64,000 nt of DNA from Scatosoma sp900555925. Its GTDB lineage: Bacteria > Bacillota > Clostridia > Christensenellales > Borkfalkiaceae. Location of the stretch: positions 62,001 through 126,000 of the forward strand of contig CAUGYD010000003.1 of assembly GCA_959603585.1 (NCBI GenBank), given 5' to 3'. The translations under genes and the position numbers were made by a program. The notes beneath the pieces are model-generated. The model was not told the DNA's origin and ran no database searches. It saw only the letters and a list, made by a program, of their open reading frames with translations. Within the stretch, counting starts at the first letter, position 1; each line of letters opens with the position of its first letter. Below, piece after piece: positions 52,328 to 61,637 of this stretch.

Positions 52328-52564
52328 TCTTCTCCACCTCCTCACTTTCTCCCGATTATTATGCGAAAAAATCCCGTCGCTATACCGCGCCGCTTATCCA
52401 CGCGCTTTTCCCGACGTCGTCCGACTTTTTCCTCCGTTTTTGCGGTCAGATTTCCCGCGGGCGGACTTTCCGCAGTCTTTTTATCCCTTTTCCATTATAA
52501 TGCTATCATAGAAAGCCGCCGTTTGTCAAGCGAATACGGAATTTTACGCCCCGACAGCCGAACG

Positions 52565-52598
52565 AATAAAACAAGCGCCCCGTTCGTTTCGGGGCGCC
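52565..52598 (-). terminator. Terminator of the 52.6-kb membrane protein gene
   Basis: GCGCCCCG/CGGGGCGC stem; on the minus strand TTGTTTTATT follows. Confidence 0.8.
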
Positions 52599-52627
52599 CG
52601 AAAAATTCTCTCAAAAGAAAAATCCCG

Positions 52628-53050
52628 TCAGGCAATCGCTTCCAAAAAAATGACGACGGCGATGAATAACAACGCATACCACACGGCGGAGCAAACCGCC
52701 GATTTTCCCCATTTTTCGCTTTCTTTGAAGGGCTTTACGCAATCGTCGAACACGAACGTTTCGGGCGACGCTTTCAATCTCTCCGCATTGACGGCATAAA
52801 CCGTCCTTTTATAAAGGCAGAAAAAATCCAAAGCCCAAAACCCGAACGCCAGAATCGCCGCAAAAACCTGCAATTCAATCGCGGCATACTGTCCGAACAG
52901 CAAGAGCGCCGTCAGCGCAAGCAGATAAAACGCTTTGAGAAATACCGCCGTCCTCACCCATTTTTCCCGCATGCTTGAAAGTTTCAGCAAAAACTCGCTC
53001 GTTTTCGGCTCTCCGCCGTCCTGCAAATGAATTTCTTCCGTTTTTTCCAT
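52628..53050 (-). CDS. Three-TM small membrane protein of unknown function
   Basis: 140 residues. After a polar N-terminus with KLSSMREKWVRTAVFLKAFY, hydrophobic segments occur at about 36-53, 58-78 and 120-138, with a soluble loop (about 82-118) between the second and third. It resembles small RipA/DUF-type Firmicute membrane proteins in layout only. Own terminator; GGGAGG before the ATG. Confidence 0.7.
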   Translation of the reverse strand: MEKTEEIHLQDGGEPKTSEFLLKLSSMREKWVRTAVFLKAFYLLALTALLLFGQYAAIELQVFAAILAFGFWALDFFCLYKRTVYAVNAERLKASPETFVFDDCVKPFKESEKWGKSAVCSAVWYALLFIAVVIFLEAIA

Positions 53051-53126
53051 GCCGCCCTCCCGTTTTTAATAGTTTAGTATTAAATTATGTTGACTATATC
53101 AAAGGAATGTTATTATTTCGTGAAAT

Positions 53127-54527
53127 TTATTTTTTGGAGCGGCGGAACAGTTTCGCAAATCCGTAAGCGCGGGGGACGCGGTATTTTCGCATGATAATGT
53201 AATAGGCCGATACGAGAAAGATATCCGCAGCGAGCCAAGCCATGGGATTGGAGAGACAGATTCCCGTAAACCCGAAAAGTTTGACGAACAGGAAGGAGGA
53301 CACCGTTCTGCCGACGAGTTCGGTGACGCCCGCGATCATCGTCAAAGCGGAGCGGCCGATTCCCTGCAAGGTATTGCGGTAGACGAAGATGACGCCGAGC
53401 GGACCGTAAAACGCACTCTGAAAGACGAGATATTTTTTGGAATATCCCAGAATTTCGTTATAGTACAGAGCGGCGTCGCCGGTCGTCTTATCGAGGAATA
53501 TCCCCGTCAGAGGGCGGCCGAGGAAGGTACAGAGCGCCAATCCGACCGCCCAGATTCCGAGCGCATAACACATTCCCGCGAACACGCCGTCCTTGATGCG
53601 GCCGTATTCCTTGGCGCCGAAGTTCTGCCCCGCATAAGTGGCGAAGGTGACGCCGAGCGCATCGAAGGGCGTCGTGGCGAAGTTGCTGATTTTCGTGGCT
53701 GCGGTATAAGCGGTGACGATTCCCGGCATGCTCTTATCCAGCGAATTGAGCGCGGTCTGTTGAATGATACTGCCGATCGCCGTAATGGAGAATTGCAATG
53801 CCATGGGAAGTCCCAGCGCGATATGCCCGCCCCAGAGACGAAAACTTTTCCAATCCGAACGATGAGGGCGCAGAATGGGATAGGCCTTCAACATATAAAT
53901 GAGTCCGCCGACGCCGGCGACGAATTGGCTGATGACGGTCGCAGCCGCGGCGCCCGTATATTTCATTTTGAATACGACGATAAAGAGCAAATCGAGCCCG
54001 ACGTTCAAAACGGCGGAGACGACGAGAATGACGAGCGGCGTCTTTGTATCCCCGATGGAACGGAGCGTCGCCGCGGAGATGTTATAGAGAATCGTCGCGC
54101 CGATTCCGCCGAAGCATACGAACAGATACCAATACGCATAGGAAAAATATTTTTCGGGAGTCTGCATGAGCCGCAGAAGCGGCCCCGCGAGGGGCATGGC
54201 CAAGGACATCAAAAACGCCGTCAAAAGAATACATAATTCCAAAGAGACGGCGACGCTCTTTCTGACGCCCGCTTCGTCCCGCGCGCCGAAGCGCTGACTC
54301 GTCCGCACGGCAAAGCCCGATGTCAGGCCCGTAGCAAAACCGATGATGAGAAAGGTGATGGAGCCCGTACTCCCCACACCCGCCATCGCGTCCGAAGAAA
54401 CGGTGTGACCGACGATCAGCGTATCCGCCATATTGTAGAGCTGCTGAAAAATATTCCCGATGAGCACGGGCAGCATAAAACTGAAAATCAGTCGGAAGGG
54501 ACTGCCTTTCGTCAATTCCTTAGTCAT
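53127..54527 (-). CDS. MATE family efflux transporter
   Basis: 466 residues with twelve hydrophobic segments in two related halves. The N-terminal signature is MLPVLIGNIFQQLYNMADTL, and conserved GFAVRTSQRFGARDEAGVRK and GQNFGAKEYGRIKDGVFAG loops occur at equivalent positions of the two halves. Members export cationic drugs or metabolites using Na+ or H+ gradients. Substrate unknown. Monocistronic, from the promoter at 54575-54603, with GGAG upstream. Confidence 0.92.
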   Translation of the reverse strand: MTKELTKGSPFRLIFSFMLPVLIGNIFQQLYNMADTLIVGHTVSSDAMAGVGSTGSITFLIIGFATGLTSGFAVRTSQRFGARDEAGVRKSVAVSLELCILLTAFLMSLAMPLAGPLLRLMQTPEKYFSYAYWYLFVCFGGIGATILYNISAATLRSIGDTKTPLVILVVSAVLNVGLDLLFIVVFKMKYTGAAAATVISQFVAGVGGLIYMLKAYPILRPHRSDWKSFRLWGGHIALGLPMALQFSITAIGSIIQQTALNSLDKSMPGIVTAYTAATKISNFATTPFDALGVTFATYAGQNFGAKEYGRIKDGVFAGMCYALGIWAVGLALCTFLGRPLTGIFLDKTTGDAALYYNEILGYSKKYLVFQSAFYGPLGVIFVYRNTLQGIGRSALTMIAGVTELVGRTVSSFLFVKLFGFTGICLSNPMAWLAADIFLVSAYYIIMRKYRVPRAYGFAKLFRRSKK

Positions 54528-54574
54528 ACGTTTTTCTCCGATATCGACAGATATTTATCTTTTGAAGTGGGGAT

Positions 54575-54603
54575 ATTATAGCTCTGTCCGGGAAAAAATA
54601 CAA
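54575..54603 (-). promoter_or_regulatory. Promoter of the MATE gene
   Basis: Minus-strand TTGTAT (54603-54598), 17 bases, TATAAT (54580-54575). Confidence 0.65.
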
Positions 54604-54630
54604 TGATTTTATTTCACTTTTTTAAAATAA

Positions 54631-54681
54631 TTCTTTTTGCGCGTTTATACGCAAAAAATGAAAGAACGGAACGCTCTTTCC
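54631..54681 (-). terminator. Terminator region of the 896-residue lipoprotein gene
   Basis: Two successive hairpins on the minus strand, GAAAGA/TCTTTC followed by ATTTTTTG and then TTTTTGCG/CGCAAAAAG, start five bases after the stop codon. Confidence 0.5.
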
Positions 54682-54685
54682 GCGT

Positions 54686-57376
54686 TTATTCCCCTCTCGC
54701 CTCCAACAGTTCGAGGTATTCCTTTTCCGCATAGGGACCGAGATACTCCTTCTGTCGGACATCGAACGCCGAGAAGAGCTTTTCCGCCTGTGACCAGTCC
54801 TCTTCCGTCGGCGATTCTCTGAGCGTCTCCAACAGCGTCGTAAACTCGTCCACGGGTTTTCTCAAAGCCAGCCAATCCTTTCTGAGCGACGCGATCTTTT
54901 TATAATCCGTCACCGTCTTTTTGGCGGCGTCAGAAAGCGCGCTGTACATCGCATCGACTTCGTCCAATTTTTCCCCATAGGAATCTCCCAGCCACAAGAC
55001 GCCGTTGTCGACTAAATTCTTCACCGCTTCGCGCACCGCCGCGCCCTCCTCGTATGCGGCGGCCGCCGCAGCGAGGGCGTCGAAACGGGAATCCATTTCT
55101 CCTTCGGCCATGGCGTTCCCCATTTGAATGCCGAGAATAAATTTTTTGTTTTTCGGTTCGTTGAGGAGATTCAGCGAGAAACTTTGCAGCTTTCCGTCTT
55201 TGTATTCCGAAACGAAGGAGGAACGTTCCACGTCGAATTTGAACAAGCCGATGAGCAGAGGCTTCAAGCTCTCCATATCTCCCATGTCGATATTCCCCAC
55301 CGCGTCCCAGATCGCCGCGTATGCCTCCGACAAAACGGCATTGAAATTTTCGCTGAAATTCAGCTGTACGGTCTTTGTTCCGTCCTCGGCTTCCGAAACC
55401 GTCGTTTCGGAGTTCAGCGCCGCGTCCGCCAAAAGGGTTACAATCCCGTCCGCGCCGCCCGAAATCCCGCCGATAAGGTCGGGCAACTTTTTCGCAAGGA
55501 GTTCTCCGACCGCACCCGCGAGATTCGACTCGCTGACCTGACCGCTCTTTTTGTCCACGGTCGTGAGAATACCGTTTTGGAAATAAATTTCCACCGCCGG
55601 CCCCCCGAACAGCGTAATGAGGGGCACGTCAAAATTCGCATAGATACGCACCGCGCCCAAAAGATCCCCCGCGAGCAATTTTTCGGGCAATATCTGAATC
55701 TGCGCGGGGACGTCGAAGGACAAAGTAGATTTCAGCTGCGCTTTGAGATTCATGCCCGCCGTCCAATCGAAGGCGGAAAGCGCATCTGCAAACGAAAGCA
55801 GGGCAGAGAAATTCGCGGAAAGCTTCTCGGTATCCGCGGGAAGATAAGCCGCGAGTTCTTCCGCCGAAGGCAGAGCCTCGGTAAATTCGCACACCGCCGT
55901 ATCGGCCGACAGCGTCGCCGCGGAAAAATCCGCGAACAGTTCCGCCGCCGCGATTTTTCCCGATTGATTTTCGGGCTTATGAATGGACACGACGGCGCCC
56001 GCCTCTTTTAAGGAAATCCCCGAAAGGAGCTCCTTCGCAGGTCCGACCAGCCCTTCGGTAAACTCGGAAAGCGCTTCGTTCACGGGCGCAAACAGCGCCT
56101 CGTCCAACAGGAACCGATAGGTATATGTATTCCCGTTTTGAGAAATCTTCTCGGCCGAGAGGAGTTCCAGCCCCTCTTCAAAACTCGTTCCCTCGTCGGG
56201 CAGAGAAAGCGGATATTTATAACGGACAGTCCCTACCGCGACGTACAGCGTTCCGTCCCCCGTATAGTAAAAGTTTACGGGCAGCCCCAAAAGCTCTGCG
56301 GACAGACGCGCGCGGAACGCACTTTTCAGCCCTTCTACGGCGAATTTTTCGAGGTCGAAGGAAATCCAGCCGTCCACGGGCAGCGAAAGGAGTTTATTCT
56401 GCGCAGACGAAGCCGCAAGGACTCCGTTCACCTTTATCCCGCCGGACAAATCCGTGTTCATCACCGCGTCGGTGAGCGCCGCCAATCCGTCCTCCATGTT
56501 CACTTCCCCGCCCGGAACGATTTCGTCGGGAACGTCTCCCAACTTTTCGCGGAAAAGCTCTGCGGACGGAATTTCCGTAGGTTTTCCGATATCGTAAAAG
56601 GTCTCCGTCATCGTGGAAGAGCAGGACATATCCCCGATAAAGTTTACGGTGTATTTATCCGTCGTCGTCAGGGAAACGGGAATCCAATTTTCGTCGAATT
56701 TGAGTTCGAGCGTACAGCTTTCAAACTCCGGCGCGCTTTTCAGCCCGCCGTAATTCATCATCTTCACCGCATAGCGGGAAGTTCCCGCCTTGGGATCTAT
56801 CTCGTAGCGGCAGGTATATACCCCGTCCGAAACGGAAACCAGTTCCGCCTTCAAGATCGTCTCGTCGTTGAGGATATAATTGGAAAGGGCGGTGGGCTCG
56901 GCTCCGCGCTTTTCGCGGTAATCCTCCAACGTCGTCACAGAAAAATCGTCCGACCATTTATCTTTTTTGACGTCCGTCGCGTCCCGCATGACGACTTTCC
57001 CGCCCTTGAAAAACGCTTGTTTTCCCACGTTTACCAGCATGGACATGGATTTCGCCTGCGTATACGACTCGTCGCCGTTTTTGATATGCGTGTCCTCTAT
57101 CGTCTGCTTATAATTCAAAAATCCCGCAACGACCTGTCCCCTTACTTCCGAGCGATAAAATTCGAGACTCTTCAACCTTCCCGCGACAACATAAGCATTC
57201 TCCTCAGGCGTGTATTCCGCCGCGGTCTTTGTGGGCGTCTGAATGATCGTCGTTTCCCCCTCCGCGCGGATTTCCCCCGTATTGATTTTCACCTCCCCGC
57301 ACCCCGCGGCAGCCAAAATCAGCGACGCCGTCAGCACGGAAACCGCCGCCAAGGCGCACTTCTTTTTTCCGTTCAT
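54686..57376 (-). CDS. Large lipoprotein of unknown function (896 residues)
   Basis: Lipoprotein signal with Cys26 (LILAAAGCGEVKINTGEIRA). The mature protein is mostly alternating beta and helix segments without a recognised family. Repeated pieces resembling lipid-carrier or LppX/LolA-like sheets (MTETFYDIGKPTEIP; LKAQLKSTLSFDVPAQIQIL; DGTLYVAVGTVRYKYP) suggest several tandem copies of an outer-surface beta-sheet fold (weak inference). The last 120 residues are helical (LSDAAKKTVTDYKKIASLRK), like a coiled-coil tail. It has its own consensus promoter and terminator, so it works independently of its neighbours. Confidence 0.75.
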   Translation of the reverse strand: MNGKKKCALAAVSVLTASLILAAAGCGEVKINTGEIRAEGETTIIQTPTKTAAEYTPEENAYVVAGRLKSLEFYRSEVRGQVVAGFLNYKQTIEDTHIKNGDESYTQAKSMSMLVNVGKQAFFKGGKVVMRDATDVKKDKWSDDFSVTTLEDYREKRGAEPTALSNYILNDETILKAELVSVSDGVYTCRYEIDPKAGTSRYAVKMMNYGGLKSAPEFESCTLELKFDENWIPVSLTTTDKYTVNFIGDMSCSSTMTETFYDIGKPTEIPSAELFREKLGDVPDEIVPGGEVNMEDGLAALTDAVMNTDLSGGIKVNGVLAASSAQNKLLSLPVDGWISFDLEKFAVEGLKSAFRARLSAELLGLPVNFYYTGDGTLYVAVGTVRYKYPLSLPDEGTSFEEGLELLSAEKISQNGNTYTYRFLLDEALFAPVNEALSEFTEGLVGPAKELLSGISLKEAGAVVSIHKPENQSGKIAAAELFADFSAATLSADTAVCEFTEALPSAEELAAYLPADTEKLSANFSALLSFADALSAFDWTAGMNLKAQLKSTLSFDVPAQIQILPEKLLAGDLLGAVRIYANFDVPLITLFGGPAVEIYFQNGILTTVDKKSGQVSESNLAGAVGELLAKKLPDLIGGISGGADGIVTLLADAALNSETTVSEAEDGTKTVQLNFSENFNAVLSEAYAAIWDAVGNIDMGDMESLKPLLIGLFKFDVERSSFVSEYKDGKLQSFSLNLLNEPKNKKFILGIQMGNAMAEGEMDSRFDALAAAAAAYEEGAAVREAVKNLVDNGVLWLGDSYGEKLDEVDAMYSALSDAAKKTVTDYKKIASLRKDWLALRKPVDEFTTLLETLRESPTEEDWSQAEKLFSAFDVRQKEYLGPYAEKEYLELLEARGE

Positions 57377-57436
57377 CTCTATTTCTCCTTTTTCCCGTCC
57401 TCAAAGACGAAAAAATACAAATATTTTCTGTATACC

Positions 57437-57465
57437 ATTATAAGGGATATTCCTCTTTAAGTCAA
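57437..57465 (-). promoter_or_regulatory. Promoter of the large lipoprotein gene
   Basis: Minus-strand TTGACT (57465-57460), 17 bases, TATAAT (57442-57437). Confidence 0.8.
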
Positions 57466-57518
57466 GCACGCAAAAGCATTTTATCATATATTTTTATGAC
57501 TTTTTCTATCGGTTTCAT

Positions 57519-57553
57519 AAAAATAAAAGCGACACTTTTCATAAAAGTGTCGC
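57519..57553 (-). terminator. Terminator of the rsmI operon
   Basis: An 11-bp stem GCGACACTTTT/AAAAGTGTCGC; on the minus strand it is followed by TTTTATTTTT. It is 83 bases after the rsmI stop. Confidence 0.85.
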
Positions 57554-57635
57554 AAATTAGAGAAAAATCGCCGCTATTTGAGCAATTTTTCTGTATATTA
57601 AAAATCGACGTTATCCGAAACGTTGTCCTATGTTT

Positions 57636-58439
57636 TCAAAGGTCGAGAGAAAAGGGATACAGCGCGGATTTAGAGATTCCTCTGTCTTTTGCCGCGCGTT
57701 TCAGGGCTTCTTTTTTGTCGAGTCCCATATCCATATAATGGCGGATATGTTCCCGTTCGGGAAGGGCGTTCAAAGGATTTTCGCGCTCGCCCGCGCCTTC
57801 GACGACGAGGACGTATTCGCCGCGTTTTTCCCCCGAAAGTCCCTCGGACAAATAAAAGGGAATGCTTTCCTCATGAATTTTTGAAATCTCTCTGACCGCG
57901 ACCGCGCGGCGGTCTCCGAACGCCGCGAACAGAGAGGCAATATCCCTGTCCACGTCCTGCGGAGCGCTGTGAAAGGCCAGCGTTATATCGAGATCCTTAT
58001 ATTTTTCCAAAAGAGCCGTTCTGTCCCCCTTCTTTTCGGGGAGAAAACCGATGAACGCGAATCTGTCCGCAGGCAGAGCGGACAGCACCAAGGCCGCGAC
58101 GAACGCGCACGCACCCGGAATGAGCGTATACGGCTCGCCCGCCTCGCGCAAAATTTTACAGACGATGTTTCCGGGATCGGAGACGACGGGCGTGCCCGCA
58201 TCGGAGACGACCGCGACCGTCTTTCCCTCGCGCGAAAATGACAAAATCTTTTCCGTCGCTTCCGTTTCGTTGAATTTATGGCAGGAATACAGCGGCTTTT
58301 TGATTTCGTAAGCGTTCAGAAGTTTTACGGTATGCCGCGTATCCTCGCAAAATATGACGTCCGCGGCGCGGAGCGTCTCCAAAGCGCGGAGAGTAATGTC
58401 TTTCAGATTGCCGATGGGCGTCGCTACAAAATAAATCAT
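57636..58439 (-). CDS. rsmI: 16S rRNA (cytidine(1402)-2'-O)-methyltransferase
   Basis: 267 residues. Tetrapyrrole-methylase fold: start IYFVATPIGNLKDITLRALE, SAM-binding VVSDAGTPVVSDPG (about residues 77-90) and IPGACAFVAALVLSALP. It methylates the ribose of C1402 in the decoding centre. It is downstream of a methyltransferase gene on the same strand, together forming an RNA-modification operon. The C-terminal helical domain (EREHIRHYMDMGLDKKEALK) is typical. Ribosome binding site AAGGAAG. Confidence 0.93.
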   Translation of the reverse strand: MIYFVATPIGNLKDITLRALETLRAADVIFCEDTRHTVKLLNAYEIKKPLYSCHKFNETEATEKILSFSREGKTVAVVSDAGTPVVSDPGNIVCKILREAGEPYTLIPGACAFVAALVLSALPADRFAFIGFLPEKKGDRTALLEKYKDLDITLAFHSAPQDVDRDIASLFAAFGDRRAVAVREISKIHEESIPFYLSEGLSGEKRGEYVLVVEGAGERENPLNALPEREHIRHYMDMGLDKKEALKRAAKDRGISKSALYPFSLDL

Positions 58440-58551
58440 TTTTCTTCCTTTTTCGCGTTTCCCGTGAAACGGGGAGGCATTTTGGGGATTCCCCGTCGGT
58501 CAAAGACGGAGATTCGAGAACTTTTTACCGCAGATCGACGGCAAAGCGGTT

Positions 58552-59232
58552 TTATCGCCGATTGACGAGCGTCGGCAAAATTTCGGTATTGGGTTTTCCG
58601 CCCTTGACGCCCTCGGCGAGGAGCAGATAGGGTTTTGCGCCCTCTTTTCCGCAAACGAACCGGATTCTTTTCAATTCTATTCCCGCCTCGTGCAGAGTAT
58701 AAGCGACTTCCGCAAGGCGGTCGGCGCGATTGACGAGCGCGATTCTCCCGCCGGATTTCAGCGCGAAGGACGCCGCGGCGGCGATTTCTTTGAGGTTCAC
58801 CTCGATTTCCTTGCGGCAAATCGCTTTCTTGTAATCGTCGTTTTCGAAGCCGCCGCGCTCGTAGGGCGGATTGCAGAGAATCAAGGAAAAAGTCTCCCGA
58901 TAGCGTTCGGGAATATCCTGAATGCGGCAATTTTCCGCGCGGAAATTATCGAACCCGTTGAGCGCGATCGTCTTTTCGGACAGTTCGGAAAGCTCCTTCT
59001 GCATTTCAAAGAGCGTAAAACGCAGTCCAAAAGCGCGGTTGAGCGCATAAAAATGAAAGGCGACGATGCCGCTCCCCGCGCAGAAGTCGGCCACGTTATC
59101 CCCCCGTTTCGCCCGCGCGAAGCGGGAGAGCAATACGGAATCGGAGGTAAAGCGGTACAATCTCGTATCCTGAATGACTTTTAACCCGTCTATCATCAAA
59201 TCTTCGGCCACTTCGTATTCGGAAAGACGCAT
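58552..59232 (-). CDS. tRNA1(Val) (adenine(37)-N6)-methyltransferase-like enzyme (YfiC/TrmN6 family)
   Basis: 226 residues. Rossmann methyltransferase with VADFCAGSGIVAFHFYALNR as SAM-binding motif I and LILCNPPYERGG as the NPPY catalytic motif of N6-adenine methyltransferases. The first segment QDTRLYRFTSDSVLLSRF is characteristic of the TrmN6/YfiC group. It modifies an RNA base in the cytoplasm. It precedes rsmI by 112 bases, so the pair may be cotranscribed; AAAGGAG is upstream of the ATG. Confidence 0.88.
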   Translation of the reverse strand: MRLSEYEVAEDLMIDGLKVIQDTRLYRFTSDSVLLSRFARAKRGDNVADFCAGSGIVAFHFYALNRAFGLRFTLFEMQKELSELSEKTIALNGFDNFRAENCRIQDIPERYRETFSLILCNPPYERGGFENDDYKKAICRKEIEVNLKEIAAAASFALKSGGRIALVNRADRLAEVAYTLHEAGIELKRIRFVCGKEGAKPYLLLAEGVKGGKPNTEILPTLVNRR

Positions 59233-59282
59233 GACAAACTATAAACTCCTTTCTACAAGATCCGTATCACGGTAAACCTTTT

Positions 59283-59330
59283 TACGAAAAAAGGCGCGGG
59301 AAGTCCCGCTACGGGCTGTCCCCACGCCTC
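59283..59330 (-). terminator. Terminator downstream of the ferredoxin gene
   Basis: Imperfect GC-rich hairpin GGCGTGGGG...CCCGCGCC on the minus strand followed by TTTTTTCG, 17 bases after the ferredoxin stop. Confidence 0.65.
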
Positions 59331-59347
59331 TTTCGTCGCAGTGAAAA

Positions 59348-59521
59348 TTATTCTGCCTTGATTGCACCGGTAGGGCAAACGTCTTCGCAGGCGCCGCAAT
59401 CGACGCAGGTATCGGCATCTACCACATAGATACCGGCATCGCCGAGGGAAATCGCCCCGACAGGGCAGGTATCGGCGCAAGCGCCGCAAGCTACGCATTC
59501 ATCCGTAATCTTATGTGCCAT
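59348..59521 (-). CDS. 2[4Fe-4S] ferredoxin
   Basis: 57 residues, beginning MAHKITDECVACGACADTCP and ending VDCGACEDVCPTGAIKAE. Two CxxCxxCxxxCP clusters give the clostridial 2[4Fe-4S] ferredoxin, a soluble low-potential electron carrier for fermentative or sulfur-assimilation enzymes. It is shorter than usual ORF cut-offs. The ATG at 59521 has GGAGGT 9 bases upstream; a larger ORF across the same bases in another frame is an Arg/Cys-rich shadow. Confidence 0.95.
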   Translation of the reverse strand: MAHKITDECVACGACADTCPVGAISLGDAGIYVVDADTCVDCGACEDVCPTGAIKAE

Positions 59522-59770
59522 AATTGTTACCTCCGATTCATTGATAACCGTATTATATCATATTTTTTGTGATTAGTAAAGACATAACGGGGATATTTTT
59601 TTCCGTTTTTCCGAAAAATTTTTCCGAAAACGAGAAGGAAACGCCCCCTCTTCGCGAAAAAACCGTCCGTTTCGTCGTACATAAACGGTATCCGCGCGAT
59701 CGAGCTTTCCGTCCCCGTCACGGCGTTACAGCCGAAAATCCGTTTTCGACAGGCATTTTTTCTTTTTCGG

Positions 59771-60055
59771 TTAAACCGTGAAATCCACCGCCACCGAACT
59801 TTCCGTCTCCGCGTGCATGAACTTTTTTACCACCCCGACGTGATAAGGATCGTTCTGATATTCGTCCAACGCTTTTTCGTCCTCCAACAGTACGCCGAGA
59901 AAGACGTCGTAGGAACGCGGCGAGCCTAAAAAGTCCGTGCCGACCTCTATTCCCCTCAGCGTCGGAACCTTCCCTTCCATGGATAAGAGAACTTTTTTCG
60001 CCTCTTCTTTTTTTCCGCCGTCCTTCAATTTGAAACAAACGACATGCTTGATCAT
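59771..60055 (-). CDS. Dabb (stress-responsive A/B barrel) domain protein
   Basis: 94 residues: MIKHVVCFKLKDGGKKEEAK at the start and GTDFLGSPRSYDVFLGVLLE in the middle, ending FMHAETESSVAVDFTV. The ferredoxin-like dimeric barrel (Dabb) fold is found alone or in stress-induced proteins; function unclear. The gene follows the cysteine desulfurase by 20 bases and probably shares its transcript. AAAGGAG precedes the ATG. Confidence 0.85.
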   Translation of the reverse strand: MIKHVVCFKLKDGGKKEEAKKVLLSMEGKVPTLRGIEVGTDFLGSPRSYDVFLGVLLEDEKALDEYQNDPYHVGVVKKFMHAETESSVAVDFTV

Positions 60056-60075
60056 GATTGTACTCCTTTTGTTTT

Positions 60076-61305
60076 TTATATTATTCCGCGCAGACGATCG
60101 ACGATTTCTTTCGTCAGCCGCGCTCCGCGCAGAATTTCTTCCGCCGTGTTGTCCCGTCCGAAACTGAACCTGACGGACGAACGCGCTTCCCGCTCGCTAA
60201 GTCCCATGGCCAAGAGCACGTGACTGGGCTTTATCGAAGCCGCGGCGCACGCCGACCCCGCCGAGACCGCCGCGCCGTGCAAGTCCATGTTATAGAGAAA
60301 CGCGGCATTGTCTATCCCTTCAAAGCAAAGGTTGACGATTCCGGGAAGCTCCGCCGTACCGTTGAGCTTTACCCCATCGATTTCCGAAAACACTTTTTTG
60401 AGGAACAATTCTTTGAAACCGCTTATTTTCGCGTTGTTTTTCTCCAACGTCCCGACCGTTTTTTCATAAGCCGCCGCCAGCCCGACGATAGAAGGCACGT
60501 TCGTCGTTCCTCCGCGCAGGCCCCGTTCCTGCTCTCCGCCCGAAACGAGCTTCCCTATCTTCACGCCCGATCTTACATACAATACGCCGCAGCCCTTCGG
60601 CCCGTAAAATTTATGCGCCGAAAAAGAGAGCATGTCCGCGCCCCAGTCCGAAACGTCGATTTTGCGATAGGGCGCCGCCTGCACCGCGTCGGTAAAGAAT
60701 AAGCTCCCGTTTGCGTGCGCCGCGGCCGCCAGCTCTTTCACGGGCTGAACCGTGCCCGTCTCATTATTCGCCGCCATGACCGCGACGAGTCCCACGTCGG
60801 GGCCGAGTGCCCTCTCCAATGTCCTGAGCTCTACCCTGCCCTCTCGGTTTACGGGAAGATATTCGACGGAATATCCCTCCTCTTTCAGCCGTTCGCCCGC
60901 GGAGAGAGCCGCGTGATGTTCCACGGACGAAATGAGTACCCGCATGCGCCCTGCCGAACGCTCCCGCGCCCGCGCACCTTCCTGCCCTCGCGCGCGTTCC
61001 GTTCCCCGTGATTTTCCCTCGTCTCTCCCGTCTTTCGCCGCATGCGCGCCGCCGATAATCGCCCAGTTGTCGCTCTCCGTGCCGCCGGAAGTAAAATAGA
61101 TCTCCTTCGGCGCGGCCCCGATGAGCTCTGCGACCTTGTCCCGCGCGGCGTCCACGCCGCGGACCGCCTCGCGCCCGAAGGAATGAGGAGAATCGGCGTT
61201 TCCGAAAATCTCCGTATAATAGGGACGCATTTTCTCAAATACTTCCTCATCGAGCGGCGTCGTCGCCGCATGGTCGAAATATATTCTTCCTTCTATATCG
61301 CTCAT
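60076..61305 (-). CDS. Cysteine desulfurase (NifS/IscS family)
   Basis: 409 residues. PLP enzyme releasing sulfur from cysteine for Fe-S clusters or thiolation. Start MSDIEGRIYFDHAATTPLDE; PLP-binding SAHKFYGPKGCGVLYV with the Schiff-base Lys; catalytic loop SAGSACAAASIKPSH with the active Cys. Residues about 90-120 are an Arg/Gly/Glu-rich insert not usual for the family. The ATG at 61305 follows GAGAGGT; the 24 codons upstream in frame are rejected. First gene of a two-gene operon with the Dabb protein; a ferredoxin lies just downstream. Confidence 0.93.
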   Translation of the reverse strand: MSDIEGRIYFDHAATTPLDEEVFEKMRPYYTEIFGNADSPHSFGREAVRGVDAARDKVAELIGAAPKEIYFTSGGTESDNWAIIGGAHAAKDGRDEGKSRGTERARGQEGARARERSAGRMRVLISSVEHHAALSAGERLKEEGYSVEYLPVNREGRVELRTLERALGPDVGLVAVMAANNETGTVQPVKELAAAAHANGSLFFTDAVQAAPYRKIDVSDWGADMLSFSAHKFYGPKGCGVLYVRSGVKIGKLVSGGEQERGLRGGTTNVPSIVGLAAAYEKTVGTLEKNNAKISGFKELFLKKVFSEIDGVKLNGTAELPGIVNLCFEGIDNAAFLYNMDLHGAAVSAGSACAAASIKPSHVLLAMGLSEREARSSVRFSFGRDNTAEEILRGARLTKEIVDRLRGII

Positions 61306-61415
61306 GTCTTTACCTCTCCGTCGTTTCCGCCGCTCTCCGTCCGATGCGGCAAAAAAATTCCCCGCAACGCTCCTCAAACGCCCCGCGCCCGTTATTACCG
61401 TTAATTATCATTATA

Positions 61416-61444
61416 AGTATAAGCTCATTTGCTCGTTTTGTCAA
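61416..61444 (-). promoter_or_regulatory. Promoter of the cysteine desulfurase operon
   Basis: Minus-strand TTGACA (61444-61439), 17 bases, TATACT (61421-61416). Confidence 0.8.
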
Positions 61445-61548
61445 TCGACTTTTCCCGTTCGGAAAAAATATTTTTTCGTTCACTCCGTCCCTGCCCCTCT
61501 CATACGCGATTTTCTCAAAAATTTTTCAAAAAATTTTTCAAAACCCTC

Positions 61549-61577
61549 TTGAAAAATACGGCAAGATGTATTATAAT
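61549..61577 (+). promoter_or_regulatory. Promoter of the EF-G-like gene
   Basis: TTGAAA (61549-61554), 17 bases, TATAAT (61572-61577), 60 bases before the start codon. Confidence 0.75.
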
Positions 61578-61637
61578 GGTTGCAGTTATCATTTCTTGAT
61601 AACAAAAATCAAAATCCAAATCAGGGGGACACTTTAT

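Noticed and set aside
59253..59498. 81-codon Arg/Cys-rich minus-strand ORF
   Set aside because: Out-of-frame reading of the ferredoxin gene at 59348-59521.
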